A program made the position numbers and the translations under genes. 34,902 nt of DNA from Allochromatium palmeri (GTDB lineage: Bacteria > Pseudomonadota > Gammaproteobacteria > Chromatiales > Chromatiaceae): assembly GCF_009720725.1 (NCBI RefSeq), contig NZ_WNKT01000042.1, positions 1 through 34,902 of the forward strand, written 5' to 3'. The notes under the pieces were generated by a model, which did not search any database, was not told the origin of the DNA, and worked only from the letters and a program-made list of their open reading frames with translations. This document shows, in pieces, positions 24,951 to 32,864 of the stretch (position 1 is the first letter of the stretch; each line of letters opens with the position of its first letter).

Positions 24951-25198
24951 CCGAGAATCACCAAGATCAAGACGAGCCCTGGTTCGAGATCGAGCGCCGA
25001 CTGCGCGACGATGCTGAAGGGCGTGAGCGCGACGCGCTCGAGCAGAGACTTGAAGAGGCGGCACGCGCCGTCAAGCGGCGGATGGACGTCGGTGTATCGC
25101 CGGCCGAATTCAGCGGACTGCAAGCGATCCATCAGGGATTGGAGGCTGGAATCGACGTGATGCAGCGCGTCTGGCGCGTGCATCACCCTCTTGCCTGA
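24947..25198 (+). CDS. YscE-like needle co-chaperone
   Basis: 83 residues, highly charged, with two predicted amphipathic helices. The segment LEQRLEEAARAVKRRMDVGV, then a second helix ending IDVMQRVW, resembles YscE/PscE helical hairpins. It lies between sctD and sctF as yscE does. With SctG it would cap SctF subunits in the cytosol to stop premature polymerisation. It overlaps sctD by four bases (ATGA). Confidence 0.75.
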   Translation: MTENHQDQDEPWFEIERRLRDDAEGRERDALEQRLEEAARAVKRRMDVGVSPAEFSGLQAIHQGLEAGIDVMQRVWRVHHPLA

Positions 25199-25258
25199 AC
25201 AGCGACCGCCGATCGTGGCGGCGCTTCTTGTCATCCATCGATCAATGGGAGAAATCGC

Positions 25259-25474
25259 ATGAGCATCAGCGTTGGCGCACTCATCGGCGCACTTGGCAAG
25301 GAGGAACAGGCAATAAAGGACAAAATCAACGATCCGAGTTTCAACGCTTCCGACTCGAAGCAAATGCTTGAAATGCAGATGAGATTCAGCAATTACCAAC
25401 AGATCAGCGGCATCACCTCCGCCATCCTCAGCGACCTGAAGCAGGCCGCACAAGGCGTGATTCAAAAGATTTAG
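25259..25474 (+). CDS. sctF: T3SS needle subunit SctF
   Basis: The 71-residue needle protein, at the short end of the family (EscF 73, SsaG 71, YscF 87). It has the expected helix-loop-helix: an N-terminal helix, the turn NDPSFNASD (with the usual P-S/D turn), and a C-terminal helix ending in the hydrophobic GVIQKI required for polymerisation. The 60-base gap before it, with GGGAG ahead of the ATG, is the widest in this operon and could hold extra expression signals for this abundant protein. Confidence 0.93.
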   Translation: MSISVGALIGALGKEEQAIKDKINDPSFNASDSKQMLEMQMRFSNYQQISGITSAILSDLKQAAQGVIQKI

Positions 25475-25514
25475 ATCACCGACATCAGTGGCGGCATGAC
25501 GCAGAGGCACGGGC

Positions 25515-25895
25515 ATGGATATCGATGAAGATCTCGTTCGACTGTTGGCCGAGTTGGCCTCGATCGCTGGCGGGCGCTGTCTGGCCGACCAGACCGAGGC
25601 GCTGGTTGGGGCGCTGGCGGTCTTGCGGCCCGACAACGAGCGGCCTTATCTGATTCAGGCGCTCGCCCGCTTGAATCTGGGCGATGCCGAGGGCGCGGAG
25701 CGCATCCTGCGCGATCGCGCGCTCAAGACCAATCCAGTCGGCGGCATGGCGATGGCCTATCTGGGGCTGGTACTCCATCAACAGGGGCGTATCGCCGAGC
25801 GTGATCAGGTATTGCGCGCGGCGCTGGATAGTCAGGATGGCGACGAGGACGCCGCGCGGCTCGCGCGCCATCTGCTGAACACGGCACCCGCCTGA
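25515..25895 (+). CDS. sctG: T3SS needle chaperone SctG (YscG family, TPR)
   Basis: 126 residues (YscG is 115) of TPR-like helices (YLIQALARLNLGDAEGAERI and the next repeat). It is the large subunit of the SctF:YscE:SctG cytosolic complex that keeps the needle protein monomeric. It directly follows sctF in the Ysc order. The start is ATG 25515, with a purine-rich AGAGGCAC region upstream. Confidence 0.85.
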   Translation: MDIDEDLVRLLAELASIAGGRCLADQTEALVGALAVLRPDNERPYLIQALARLNLGDAEGAERILRDRALKTNPVGGMAMAYLGLVLHQQGRIAERDQVLRAALDSQDGDEDAARLARHLLNTAPA

Positions 25896-25900
25896 GCGGT

Positions 25901-26326
25901 ATGATCGACCCTATTGCCCCCTATGCTACGGGGCCATTGGCCAGCTTGGATCCCATGCCTCTGATGCCGCTGCCTGTGGCGCTGCCGTCTGTCGGCGCCG
26001 CCGATCAGGTTCGTTTCGAGACCGCTCTACAGCGTGTCGAAGAGCCCAGGAGTCCGGCCTTTGCACCGGTCCCGATATCGGTTCCGACCGACCCTCCCGC
26101 CTCACCCGGCGATGTGATCCTGCATGGACTGGAGCGTTTGCGCGCCCGCTATCGCGAGGTGACTGCTGAGATGACGGCCGTCTCCGATCGACAAACCTCG
26201 GTCTCGCCTCAGGAATTGATCGGGTTACAGATGCAGATGACACAGGTCACGCTCGGCACTCAGCTGATCGGTCAGGTGGCGAGCAAGCTGGAGCAGAATC
26301 TGAACACCTTGCTCAAAGGCTCCTGA
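25901..26326 (+). CDS. sctI: T3SS inner rod protein SctI (YscI family)
   Basis: 141 residues (YscI is 115). The C-terminal helix contains the expected QMQMTQVTLGTQLIGQVASK segment and ends LNTLLKGS, as in YscI/PscI. A GDVILHGLERLRARY helix precedes it. The proline-rich N-terminal half is unconserved. It forms the rod joining the export gate to the needle and influences substrate switching. No yscH/yopR gene lies between sctG and sctI, unlike in Yersinia. Confidence 0.88.
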   Translation: MIDPIAPYATGPLASLDPMPLMPLPVALPSVGAADQVRFETALQRVEEPRSPAFAPVPISVPTDPPASPGDVILHGLERLRARYREVTAEMTAVSDRQTSVSPQELIGLQMQMTQVTLGTQLIGQVASKLEQNLNTLLKGS

Positions 26327-26331
26327 GTCGC

Positions 26332-27108
26332 GTGTCCAGTTCGATTCACCAGATCGGTCGCGGACGCCGGCGTTGGCTGATCGGCTGTCTGTGGTTGCTG
26401 CTATTGCTGACGGGCTGTCAGAAGGTCGAGCTCTATTCAAACCTCTCCGAGCGCGAGGGCAACGAGATCCTGGCCGTGTTGCTGGATCATGACATTGCCG
26501 CAGCCAAGACCCGCACCAAGGAGTTCGTGACCATCAGCGTACCCGAGGCCGATGTGGCGAACGCCATTGAAGTCCTGCTCCGCCAGGGTCTTCCGCGCGA
26601 ACGCTTCACCGATCTCGGGCAGATCTTCCAGAAACAGGGCCTGATCTCGTCGCCGATGGAGGAGCGGGTGCGCTACACCTACGGGCTGTCGCAGATGCTC
26701 GCCGAGACCCTGACTCAGATCGATGGCGTGCTCTCGGCGCGCGTACTCATCGTGCTGCCCGAAGCGGCGTCCTTCGGCCAGACGGCCCCGCCCGCGTCGG
26801 CCTCGGTCTTCATCAAGTATCTGCCCGGAATGGCGGTCGAGGAGTCCGTCCCACGCATCAAGACGTTGGTACAGAACAGTGTCGATGGTCTGAGCTACGA
26901 CAACATCTCGGTCGCACTCTTCCCAAGTGCCGATGCGTTTCTGGACGGTGAGGGCATCCAGCCGCCGGAGCATCCGCCGCGATCGCCTTGGCCAGGCATT
27001 GCCATCGTGCTGGCGATGCTGTTGGCCGCGTCGTTGGGCGCGGCGGCGTATCTCGGGTGGAGGATGCGTCACCCGCGCCGCGTACCGGAGACGGCCACCG
27101 ATGGTTGA
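26332..27108 (+). CDS. sctJ: T3SS inner-membrane ring lipoprotein SctJ (YscJ family)
   Basis: 258 residues. A signal peptide ends in lipobox LTGC (lipidated Cys29), followed by the ring-building motif region ELYSNLSEREGNEILAVLL and a second domain containing GVLSARVLIVLPE. A C-terminal membrane helix (about 222-243) completes the YscJ plan. It forms the 24-subunit inner ring with SctD. The start is GTG 26332, five bases after the sctI stop; other starts would cut into the signal peptide. It overlaps sctK by eight bases. Confidence 0.96.
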   Translation: MSSSIHQIGRGRRRWLIGCLWLLLLLTGCQKVELYSNLSEREGNEILAVLLDHDIAAAKTRTKEFVTISVPEADVANAIEVLLRQGLPRERFTDLGQIFQKQGLISSPMEERVRYTYGLSQMLAETLTQIDGVLSARVLIVLPEAASFGQTAPPASASVFIKYLPGMAVEESVPRIKTLVQNSVDGLSYDNISVALFPSADAFLDGEGIQPPEHPPRSPWPGIAIVLAMLLAASLGAAAYLGWRMRHPRRVPETATDG

Positions 27109-27772
27109 CGCCTGTCTCGGGCTTCCCGGATCGCCCTGGTGTGAGCGCGCACTGATCTTGAACACCCAGCCGACGCGCTATCTCCACGCTTCCTGGTACG
27201 AGGCTCTACCGCATCGCGAACTTGCGCGGCGGCTCATGGCTTGCGCGCGCGCCGAAGCCGCTCTATCACGCTATCTGCTTCAGTCCTTCGAACTCGAAGG
27301 GCGCTATGTGGAGAATTTCAGCAACCCCTGGGCGCGTCTGGCCTTGCTCGATGGCCCCTGGATCGAACGTCTCATGCGCCGGCTCGGTCTGGCGCTGCAT
27401 GCGTCGCGTCTCAGGCTCGAACTCTCGGGCGAGCGCTTGCGGCGCCTCAAGTCGGCCTTAAGCGCCGAGGATTGGAACTTCATGATGCGCGAGACGCCAC
27501 TGCTGGGTCCGATTCCCGTCTTCCATTCCGAACCGCACCGGCCGGACGCCGATCCCGCGACCCGGTTTGCGCTGATCGGAACGCGCTTCTGTGTGCTCCA
27601 GGGACTTGGCGCCTTGGACGAAGCGCTGATTCGCCGTCTGGCGCTGAAGCTGCCCGCCGATTGGACGCCTGCATTGAGTGCGGCCCGCGTGCCGCAATCG
27701 AACGCATTGCCGCCCATCCTGCGTAGATTGCTCCGGGAGTTGCCGCCGGCATGGATCCCTTTGTTCGCCTGA
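27101..27772 (+). CDS. sctK: T3SS sorting-platform protein SctK (YscK family)
   Basis: 223 residues (YscK is 209). SctK links SctD's cytosolic domain to SctQ. The sequence is helical, with the N-terminal FNTQPTRYLHASWYEALP-like pattern seen in YscK/PscK. ATG 27101 overlaps sctJ by eight bases; a longer open frame upstream is sctJ read out of frame. It overlaps sctL by 22 bases, implying coupling. Confidence 0.85.
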   Translation: MVDACLGLPGSPWCERALILNTQPTRYLHASWYEALPHRELARRLMACARAEAALSRYLLQSFELEGRYVENFSNPWARLALLDGPWIERLMRRLGLALHASRLRLELSGERLRRLKSALSAEDWNFMMRETPLLGPIPVFHSEPHRPDADPATRFALIGTRFCVLQGLGALDEALIRRLALKLPADWTPALSAARVPQSNALPPILRRLLRELPPAWIPLFA

Positions 27773-28392
27773 CTGATCGCGTCTTGAGCCTGGCCCCGGA
27801 TACGCGCCTGCTGAAACAGGCCGATTATCAGACCTTCGTCATGGCCGGGCAGATACTCGCGGCAACCCAGCGCGAGGCAGAGGAACAGCGTGCCGAGACC
27901 GAGCGCGAACAGGCGCAGCGTCTGCAGGCGGGCTATGAGCAGGGGTTGGCGCAAGCGCGCCTGGAGATGGCCACGCGCATGCTCGAAACGGTCGAGCGCA
28001 CGGTGGACTATCTCGGCGCCGTCGAGCACCGGGTCGTGGATCTGGTCATGATGTCGGTCCGAAAGGTGCTCGGCGAATTCGAGGATACAGAGCTGACCGG
28101 GCGCCTGGTGCGCCAGTCGCTGCAAGTGGTGCGCAACCAGCCGCAGGCGACGATCAGGGTCTGTCCGGCACAAGCCGAACAGCTACAGCAGCGGCTGAAT
28201 GAGCTGCTGGCCGGCTACAACAGCTTGAGAATGATCGAGGTCGTTCCCGATCCGCGTCTGGGACGCGGTGACTGTATCCTGGAGACCGAGATCGGCGTGG
28301 TCGACGCCGGCCTGGAGACACAGCTCAAGGCACTGGAGCAGGCCCTGCGATCGCGTTTGCAGAAACAGGCGGAGGCGGCGTCCGTCGATTAA
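27751..28392 (+). CDS. sctL: T3SS stator protein SctL (YscL family)
   Basis: 213 residues (YscL is 223). It binds SctN and SctQ and regulates the ATPase. It has a long Glu/Gln-rich coiled coil (about 38-75), then the FliH/YscL C-terminal domain containing VRNQPQATIRVCP and VVPDPRLGRGDCILETE, characteristic of the V-ATPase-E/FliH superfamily. It is the last structural T3SS gene here; the regulatory genes begin 42 bases later on the same strand. Confidence 0.95.
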   Translation: MDPFVRLTDRVLSLAPDTRLLKQADYQTFVMAGQILAATQREAEEQRAETEREQAQRLQAGYEQGLAQARLEMATRMLETVERTVDYLGAVEHRVVDLVMMSVRKVLGEFEDTELTGRLVRQSLQVVRNQPQATIRVCPAQAEQLQQRLNELLAGYNSLRMIEVVPDPRLGRGDCILETEIGVVDAGLETQLKALEQALRSRLQKQAEAASVD

Positions 28393-28434
28393 GGGCGCTG
28401 ATCCCGTTCATCCGAAGGTCAAGGGGGATACACG

Positions 28435-28776
28435 ATGGATATCGATGTCAGGCTCCAGGACGGTATTCATGTCCTGAAAATTTCCGGTCAACTCGATGCG
28501 CTCAGCGGGCCGGACTATGAGCAACGGGTCAATCGTCTCATTGCCGAGGGGGCAAGACGGTTGGTCGTGGATTTCGAGCCTCTGGTTTATATCAGCAGTG
28601 CCGGTCTGCGCGCCCTGCTGAACACGAGCAAGCCGCTGATGATCCAGGGCGGCGCTCTGGTCTACGCCAATCTCCAGCCCAGTGTGCGCGAGGTCTTCGA
28701 GATGACGGGCCTGCTGTCGCTGTTCAAGGTATGCGATTCGTTGCCCGAGGCCATCGCGCTGGTGCAAGCGTCATGA
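28435..28776 (+). CDS. STAS-domain anti-sigma-factor antagonist (RsbV/SpoIIAA-like)
   Basis: 113 residues forming one STAS domain. The phospho-acceptor loop YISSAGLRALL has Ser54/Ser55 as candidate sites. Unphosphorylated, such proteins bind and sequester a partner kinase/anti-sigma factor. It is the first of four genes forming a partner-switching module directly downstream of sctL, with a good AAGGGGGA site. It overlaps the kinase gene by four bases (ATGA), the classic antagonist-kinase pairing. The Bordetella T3SS uses an analogous BtrV. Confidence 0.92.
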   Translation: MDIDVRLQDGIHVLKISGQLDALSGPDYEQRVNRLIAEGARRLVVDFEPLVYISSAGLRALLNTSKPLMIQGGALVYANLQPSVREVFEMTGLLSLFKVCDSLPEAIALVQAS

Positions 28777-29225
28777 AGGTCGTGTCACGGCGTTTGCCCG
28801 CGGCCATCGAACAGTTGACCGAGGCACGGGCCTTTCTGAAGCCATTGGCCAAGCAGGCGGGACTCGATGAGCGTCTCACTGGGCGTCTCGAACTGGCGCT
28901 CGAGGAGGTCTTCGTCAATGTCTGCCACTATGCCTATCCCCCCGATCGGCCGGGCGAGATTGAGCTGCGGATCAGCGCCGACCGCGATTGTTTCATACTC
29001 GATGTGCTCGACGATGGGCAACCCTTCGATCCCGAGACCCTGCTGGAACCCGACCTGTCGGCGTCGCTGGAGCAGCGCCCGATCGGCGGGCTGGGCTGGT
29101 TCCTGACCCGTCAGATGGTGAGCGAACTGCGCTGTCGGCGGGAGCAGGGGCGCAATCTGGTCTCACTGATCATGCGGTCAACCGATGATGAGGATAGTCG
29201 TGCTTCGAGTTCGGGGCATGGTTGA
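28773..29225 (+). CDS. RsbW/SpoIIAB-like serine kinase (HATPase, anti-sigma type)
   Basis: 150 residues of the GHKL ATPase fold. The N box is ELALEEVFVNVCHYAY (Glu44/Glu45, Asn49), the G1 box DVLDDGQPFDP and the G2 box PIGGLGWFL. It would phosphorylate the upstream STAS protein and bind a target (sigma factor or other regulator) not encoded in this window. In Bordetella, BtrW has this role. The start is ATG 28773, overlapping the STAS stop. Its 3' end overlaps the next gene by about 40 bases. Confidence 0.9.
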   Translation: MKVVSRRLPAAIEQLTEARAFLKPLAKQAGLDERLTGRLELALEEVFVNVCHYAYPPDRPGEIELRISADRDCFILDVLDDGQPFDPETLLEPDLSASLEQRPIGGLGWFLTRQMVSELRCRREQGRNLVSLIMRSTDDEDSRASSSGHG

Positions 29226-30243
29226 GCTGCTGCACGGATGGCGCGTTCTGTCTCGTAGAGCATTTGGTTGCGCATGGCGGTGGGCGCCGCTGGTCATGCT
29301 GCTGTTCATCGTCCCCCAGACCAGGGCCGGAAGCGATGCGGTTGTGCCGCCAACGCCCCTGCTGCTCATGCTGGCCTGGCAGCCGCAGGCCCAGTTCGCC
29401 GGTTACTATGTTGCGCTCGAGCATGGTTTCTACCATGAGGCTGGAATCGAACTGACGATCCTGAGCGCGGATCGGGGACGTTCGGCGCTGGCTGCCCTGC
29501 GCGCGGGTGAGGTCGATCTCGCGGTTGCCTGGTTAGCGGCCGCCATCAAGGCCCGCGCTGATGGCGCGCCGCTGGTCAACGTTGCACAGCTGTTGCCGCG
29601 TTCATCCGTGGTACTGATCACCCGCGTCAGTTCCGGCGTGCATCGTCTATCCGATCTTGGCGGCCGGCGCGTTGGGATGTGGATGGGTGATGCAGCACTT
29701 CCGGTCGAGGCGTTGCTGCGCGAGCAGAATCTGGAGGTCGAGCGCGTTCCGCAGTCGACCACGATCAATCTCTTTTTGCGTGGCGGTGTCGAGGCCATGT
29801 CAGGGATGCTGTACAACGAATACCACCTGCTGATCGATGCCGGCCCGGAGCCGGAAGAGGTGATGGTGTTCCCGCTGGCTGAGCATGGAATCGATTTTCC
29901 CGAGGATGGGCTGTATGTGTTGGAACAGACACAGCGCGAAAAATCCGCCGTGATCGCCGCCTTCGTCGCCGCGACCCGGCGCGGTTGGGAGCAGGCCTTT
30001 GCCGATCCGGAGGGCGCGCTCGATCTCGTGCTTCGGCGCCAGCGTGCGGAGTATGTTCCAGCCAATCGCACGCATCAGCGCTGGATGCTGGAGCAGATCC
30101 GCGCCGCCATGGGCGAGCCGGGCGAGAACGGCTGGGATTGGCGGCTGCACCGTGAGGATGTCGAGCGGGTCGGCGACCTGTTGCAACGCCTGGATATGAT
30201 CGATGCCGTTCCGTCCGACATCGAGCGCCTTGGAGCCGAATGA
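29185..30243 (+). CDS. Periplasmic NMT1/THI5-like substrate-binding protein
   Basis: 352 residues. After an Arg-rich start and a hydrophobic signal-like segment (about 33-47, PLVMLLFIVPQ), the mature part begins LAWQPQAQFAGYYVALEHGF, the NMT1/THI5 pattern of binding proteins for pyrimidine, taurine or riboflavin-like small molecules. The GRSALAALRAGEVDLAVAW and LSDLGGRRVGMW segments also fit. No ABC permease or ATPase gene is nearby. It sits between the kinase and a membrane phosphatase, with overlapping codons on both sides, so a sensory rather than transport role is likely. ATG 29185 is used; ATG 29218 would avoid the overlap. Confidence 0.85.
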   Translation: MMRIVVLRVRGMVELLHGWRVLSRRAFGCAWRWAPLVMLLFIVPQTRAGSDAVVPPTPLLLMLAWQPQAQFAGYYVALEHGFYHEAGIELTILSADRGRSALAALRAGEVDLAVAWLAAAIKARADGAPLVNVAQLLPRSSVVLITRVSSGVHRLSDLGGRRVGMWMGDAALPVEALLREQNLEVERVPQSTTINLFLRGGVEAMSGMLYNEYHLLIDAGPEPEEVMVFPLAEHGIDFPEDGLYVLEQTQREKSAVIAAFVAATRRGWEQAFADPEGALDLVLRRQRAEYVPANRTHQRWMLEQIRAAMGEPGENGWDWRLHREDVERVGDLLQRLDMIDAVPSDIERLGAE

Positions 30244-32213
30244 TGGCGCGTTTCTCAGGCATTGGCGCTCGACTGGCATTGTACGTGACGCTGTGCGTGG
30301 CCATCATTCTTGGCGCCAGTCTGGGGCTGTATCAATATCAGGCGCGTGAGCTGTTGTTGCAGCGCTTGCAGGAGAATGCCCAGAGTCGTTCACTGGCGTT
30401 GGTGCAGCGTGTGGAGCGTGTCCTTATAACGGTGCGGCGAGCGATCGAGACCCTGGCCGGCACGCTCGAATCGGCGTCTCTCAGTCAGGATGACGTGCCT
30501 GGACTCATGCGACATACCCTGGAGATGAACCCCGAGATCTTTGGCATCGCCATGGGCTTCGAGCCATCGGCTCTCGGGCACCCGGATCGACGTCACGTCC
30601 CCTATGTCTTTCGTCGTGATGGTCGGATCGAGTTGAGTCTCGAACCCGGCGCTCAGGATTATCTGTTCGAGGATTGGTATCAAATTCCGCGTGAACTGGG
30701 GCTGCCGGAGTGGAGCGAACCCTATTACGAACTCGACGACGACAATGTGCAGTTGATCGCCACGTTTTCGCTACCGGTGATGCAACCCAAGTCGGACGAC
30801 CAACGTCTGCGCGGCATTCTGGCCGCCGATATTGCCCTCGACTGGTTCACATGCGAGCTGGCCGAATTCAAGGTGCTCCAGCATGGCTTCGCGGTCCTGA
30901 TCTCGCGTAACGGCGCCGTCCTCAGCCATCCCGATACCGACTGCATCATGAATGAAAACCTGTTCAGCCTAGCGGCGGCCTGGAGCGACAGCGCGCTGCG
31001 CGAGCAGGCACGGACCATGATCGGAGGTGGTGAGGGTTTCATTCAGAACACCCCCTTGTTCGGGGTGATGGCGCACGTCTACTTCGCCCCCATTGCCGGA
31101 TCCGACTGGACGCTCGCGATCGTGTTTCCCGAGAATGAACTGTTTCGTGACATCAATCGTCTGACGCTCAACGCCGCCATCGTCGGTAGCCTGGGTTTGG
31201 GGCTATCGCTACTCGTCGTGCTGTCGATCGCCGGCTCCATCAGTCGCCCATTGCGCGTGCTCGCCGACTCGACCGAGCGCATTGCTAAGAGCGATTTCGA
31301 TGCCCCATTGCCGGAGGTGCAACGAGGCGACGAAGTTGGGCAGTTGACCGAGTCATTCGCCGCCATGCGCACGGCACTGCGCCAGCATATCGAATGGCTC
31401 AGGACGACGACGGCGGCCAAGGAGCGCATCGAGAGCGAGCTGGCGATCGCGCGCGACATCCAGATGTCGATCCTGCCCAAGCTGTTTCCGCCGATCCCGA
31501 ATCGGGACGAGTTCGACCTGCGCGCGCTCATCGTGCCGGCGCGCGAGGTTGGCGGCGATTTCTACGATTTCTTCCCGCTCGACAAGGACCGGCTCTGCTT
31601 TCTGATTGCCGATGTCTCGGGTAAGGGCGTACCGGCGGCGCTGTTCATGGCCGTGACCAAGACCCTGATCAAATCGACTGCGCGTGACCGGCAGGATCCA
31701 GCCGAGATCCTGACCCAGGTCAATGCCGAGTTGGCGGCCGACAATGCCAGCAATATGTTCGTCACCGTTTTCTGCGGTGTGCTCGATGCGCGCACCGGCG
31801 CTCTGGAGTATGTCAACGCCGGTCACAATCCGCCGGTGCTGATCGGGACAGGTGGTCAGTCACCGCGATGGCTCAAGGGCACGCCGCAATTGCTGCTCGG
31901 CATCATGGAGGGCGTGGTCTATCGGTCGGCCTCCTTGCGTCTAGCACCCGGCGAACGGCTACTGCTCTATACCGACGGCGTCACCGAGGCCATGAACGGG
32001 CAGGATGAGTTCTATTCCGAGGTGCGTTTGCTCGACACCCTCGAATCGGAGCCGCAGCCGGATCTGGTGAGCCTGCTCGCGATGCTGTTGGAGCGTGTCC
32101 AGTCCTTCGCCGGCGAGACGCCCCAGTCCGACGACATCACCCTGCTGGCGATCGAGTATCGCGGCCAGGGCCAGCGACCGATCGCTCCCAGTTCTGCTTC
32201 GGTCGAGTTTTGA
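30240..32213 (+). CDS. Membrane sensor PP2C phosphatase (Cache-like, HAMP, SpoIIE; RsbU-type)
   Basis: 657 residues. A membrane helix (11-30) and a large periplasmic Cache-like domain (about 35-300, with YVFRRDGRIELS and ILAADIALDWF) are followed by a second helix (309-333) and HAMP (about 330-383). A linker coiled coil leads to the SpoIIE/PP2C domain (about 420-645), which has the metal-binding GGDFYDFF (Asp440), ADVSGKG (Asp458) and SDDITLLAI motifs. It would dephosphorylate the STAS protein and so release or capture the kinase's partner. The ATG overlaps the binding-protein stop by four bases, consistent with the binding protein presenting ligand to the periplasmic domain. BtrU is the Bordetella counterpart, without a binding protein. 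Confidence 0.93.
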   Translation: MMARFSGIGARLALYVTLCVAIILGASLGLYQYQARELLLQRLQENAQSRSLALVQRVERVLITVRRAIETLAGTLESASLSQDDVPGLMRHTLEMNPEIFGIAMGFEPSALGHPDRRHVPYVFRRDGRIELSLEPGAQDYLFEDWYQIPRELGLPEWSEPYYELDDDNVQLIATFSLPVMQPKSDDQRLRGILAADIALDWFTCELAEFKVLQHGFAVLISRNGAVLSHPDTDCIMNENLFSLAAAWSDSALREQARTMIGGGEGFIQNTPLFGVMAHVYFAPIAGSDWTLAIVFPENELFRDINRLTLNAAIVGSLGLGLSLLVVLSIAGSISRPLRVLADSTERIAKSDFDAPLPEVQRGDEVGQLTESFAAMRTALRQHIEWLRTTTAAKERIESELAIARDIQMSILPKLFPPIPNRDEFDLRALIVPAREVGGDFYDFFPLDKDRLCFLIADVSGKGVPAALFMAVTKTLIKSTARDRQDPAEILTQVNAELAADNASNMFVTVFCGVLDARTGALEYVNAGHNPPVLIGTGGQSPRWLKGTPQLLLGIMEGVVYRSASLRLAPGERLLLYTDGVTEAMNGQDEFYSEVRLLDTLESEPQPDLVSLLAMLLERVQSFAGETPQSDDITLLAIEYRGQGQRPIAPSSASVEF

Positions 32214-32490
32214 AATCCGTCCGAATCGTCCCGACCATATAACTCGCTCCTACTGGAGTCACCACGAATAAGCGCCCACGGTGACACCCGACGCGCCACG
32301 TTTACCGCAGCCTATGAACTGGCCGCCGCTAGCGAGCGCAAGCGGCACTATGACCATGAACGCACTATTCTACTCAACGCAATCCGCCGTTTGAGCACGC
32401 CTATGAGGCTCGAATAGAGTCACAAAGCCCAGTAGTTGCAAATCCTGCACCATTCATGGCTGCAATGGCGCAACCACGATCCGGACCTAT
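32214..32490. other. Junction between the T3SS operon and the integrase module
   Basis: No intact gene. A plus-strand frame without a start (about 32240-32416) reads as plausible protein (TRRATFTAAYELAAASERKR then a stop after STPMRLE), so it may be the tail of a lost gene. No clear terminator hairpin follows the SpoIIE gene. A nine-base match to the tRNA-proximal region (GAGTCACCA, 32256-32264 and 266-274) is noted but is too short to call an att site. Confidence 0.4.
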
Positions 32491-32862
32491 CTACCCCTTG
32501 ATGGGAAGCTTGGCGGGGCGCCCGCCATATCCATGGCGTTGTTGATCCAGGCCAAGGCAGCGAATTTCGGGGTGCGGTGATGTCCAAGGACCGCGCAGAT
32601 GCGGCTCCCAGTCCGGCCATTTCCCAATCGCCGCGGCGAGCACGCGCGCGGTGCGCCAGTAATCGTAGCGCGTGCCGGCGGCCAATCCGGCCGTGCCGTG
32701 CTCCAGGGCGTAGCGCAGATGCTTGGCCCGGTACTGGTAGGGCTCGCGGACACCAAAGCGCTCGGCCATCCAGTCATGTAGGCGTTGCGCACGCCGGATG
32801 TGTTGCTGCACGCTCCGGTGACTGCCGGGCTGAGCCCGTCGCAGTAGAACCTCGATGCGCAT
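32491..32862 (-). CDS. Small integrase-linked hypothetical protein
   Basis: 123 residues, basic, starting at ATG two bases after the integrase stop, so the two are probably co-transcribed. Residues about 12-85 (HRSVQQHIRRAQRLHDWMAE then WRTARVLAAAIGKW) look like a helical SAM-like DNA-binding domain of the kind at the N-terminus of tyrosine integrases. The last 35 residues look like low-grade sequence and may be read-through. I do not recognise a named family. A role as accessory recombination factor is inference from position. Confidence 0.6.
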   Translation of the reverse strand: MRIEVLLRRAQPGSHRSVQQHIRRAQRLHDWMAERFGVREPYQYRAKHLRYALEHGTAGLAAGTRYDYWRTARVLAAAIGKWPDWEPHLRGPWTSPHPEIRCLGLDQQRHGYGGRPAKLPIKG

Positions 32863-32864
32863 GC

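Noticed and set aside
26927-27100. A longer sctK start (extra 58 residues)
   Set aside because: The extension is Arg/Trp-rich out-of-frame sctJ sequence; ATG 27101 gives the family's usual length.
266-32264. GAGTCACCA at 266-274 and 32256-32264 as attL/attR
   Set aside because: Only nine exact bases followed by a two-base indel before AATAAG; neither copy includes the tRNA 3' end, so chance cannot be excluded.
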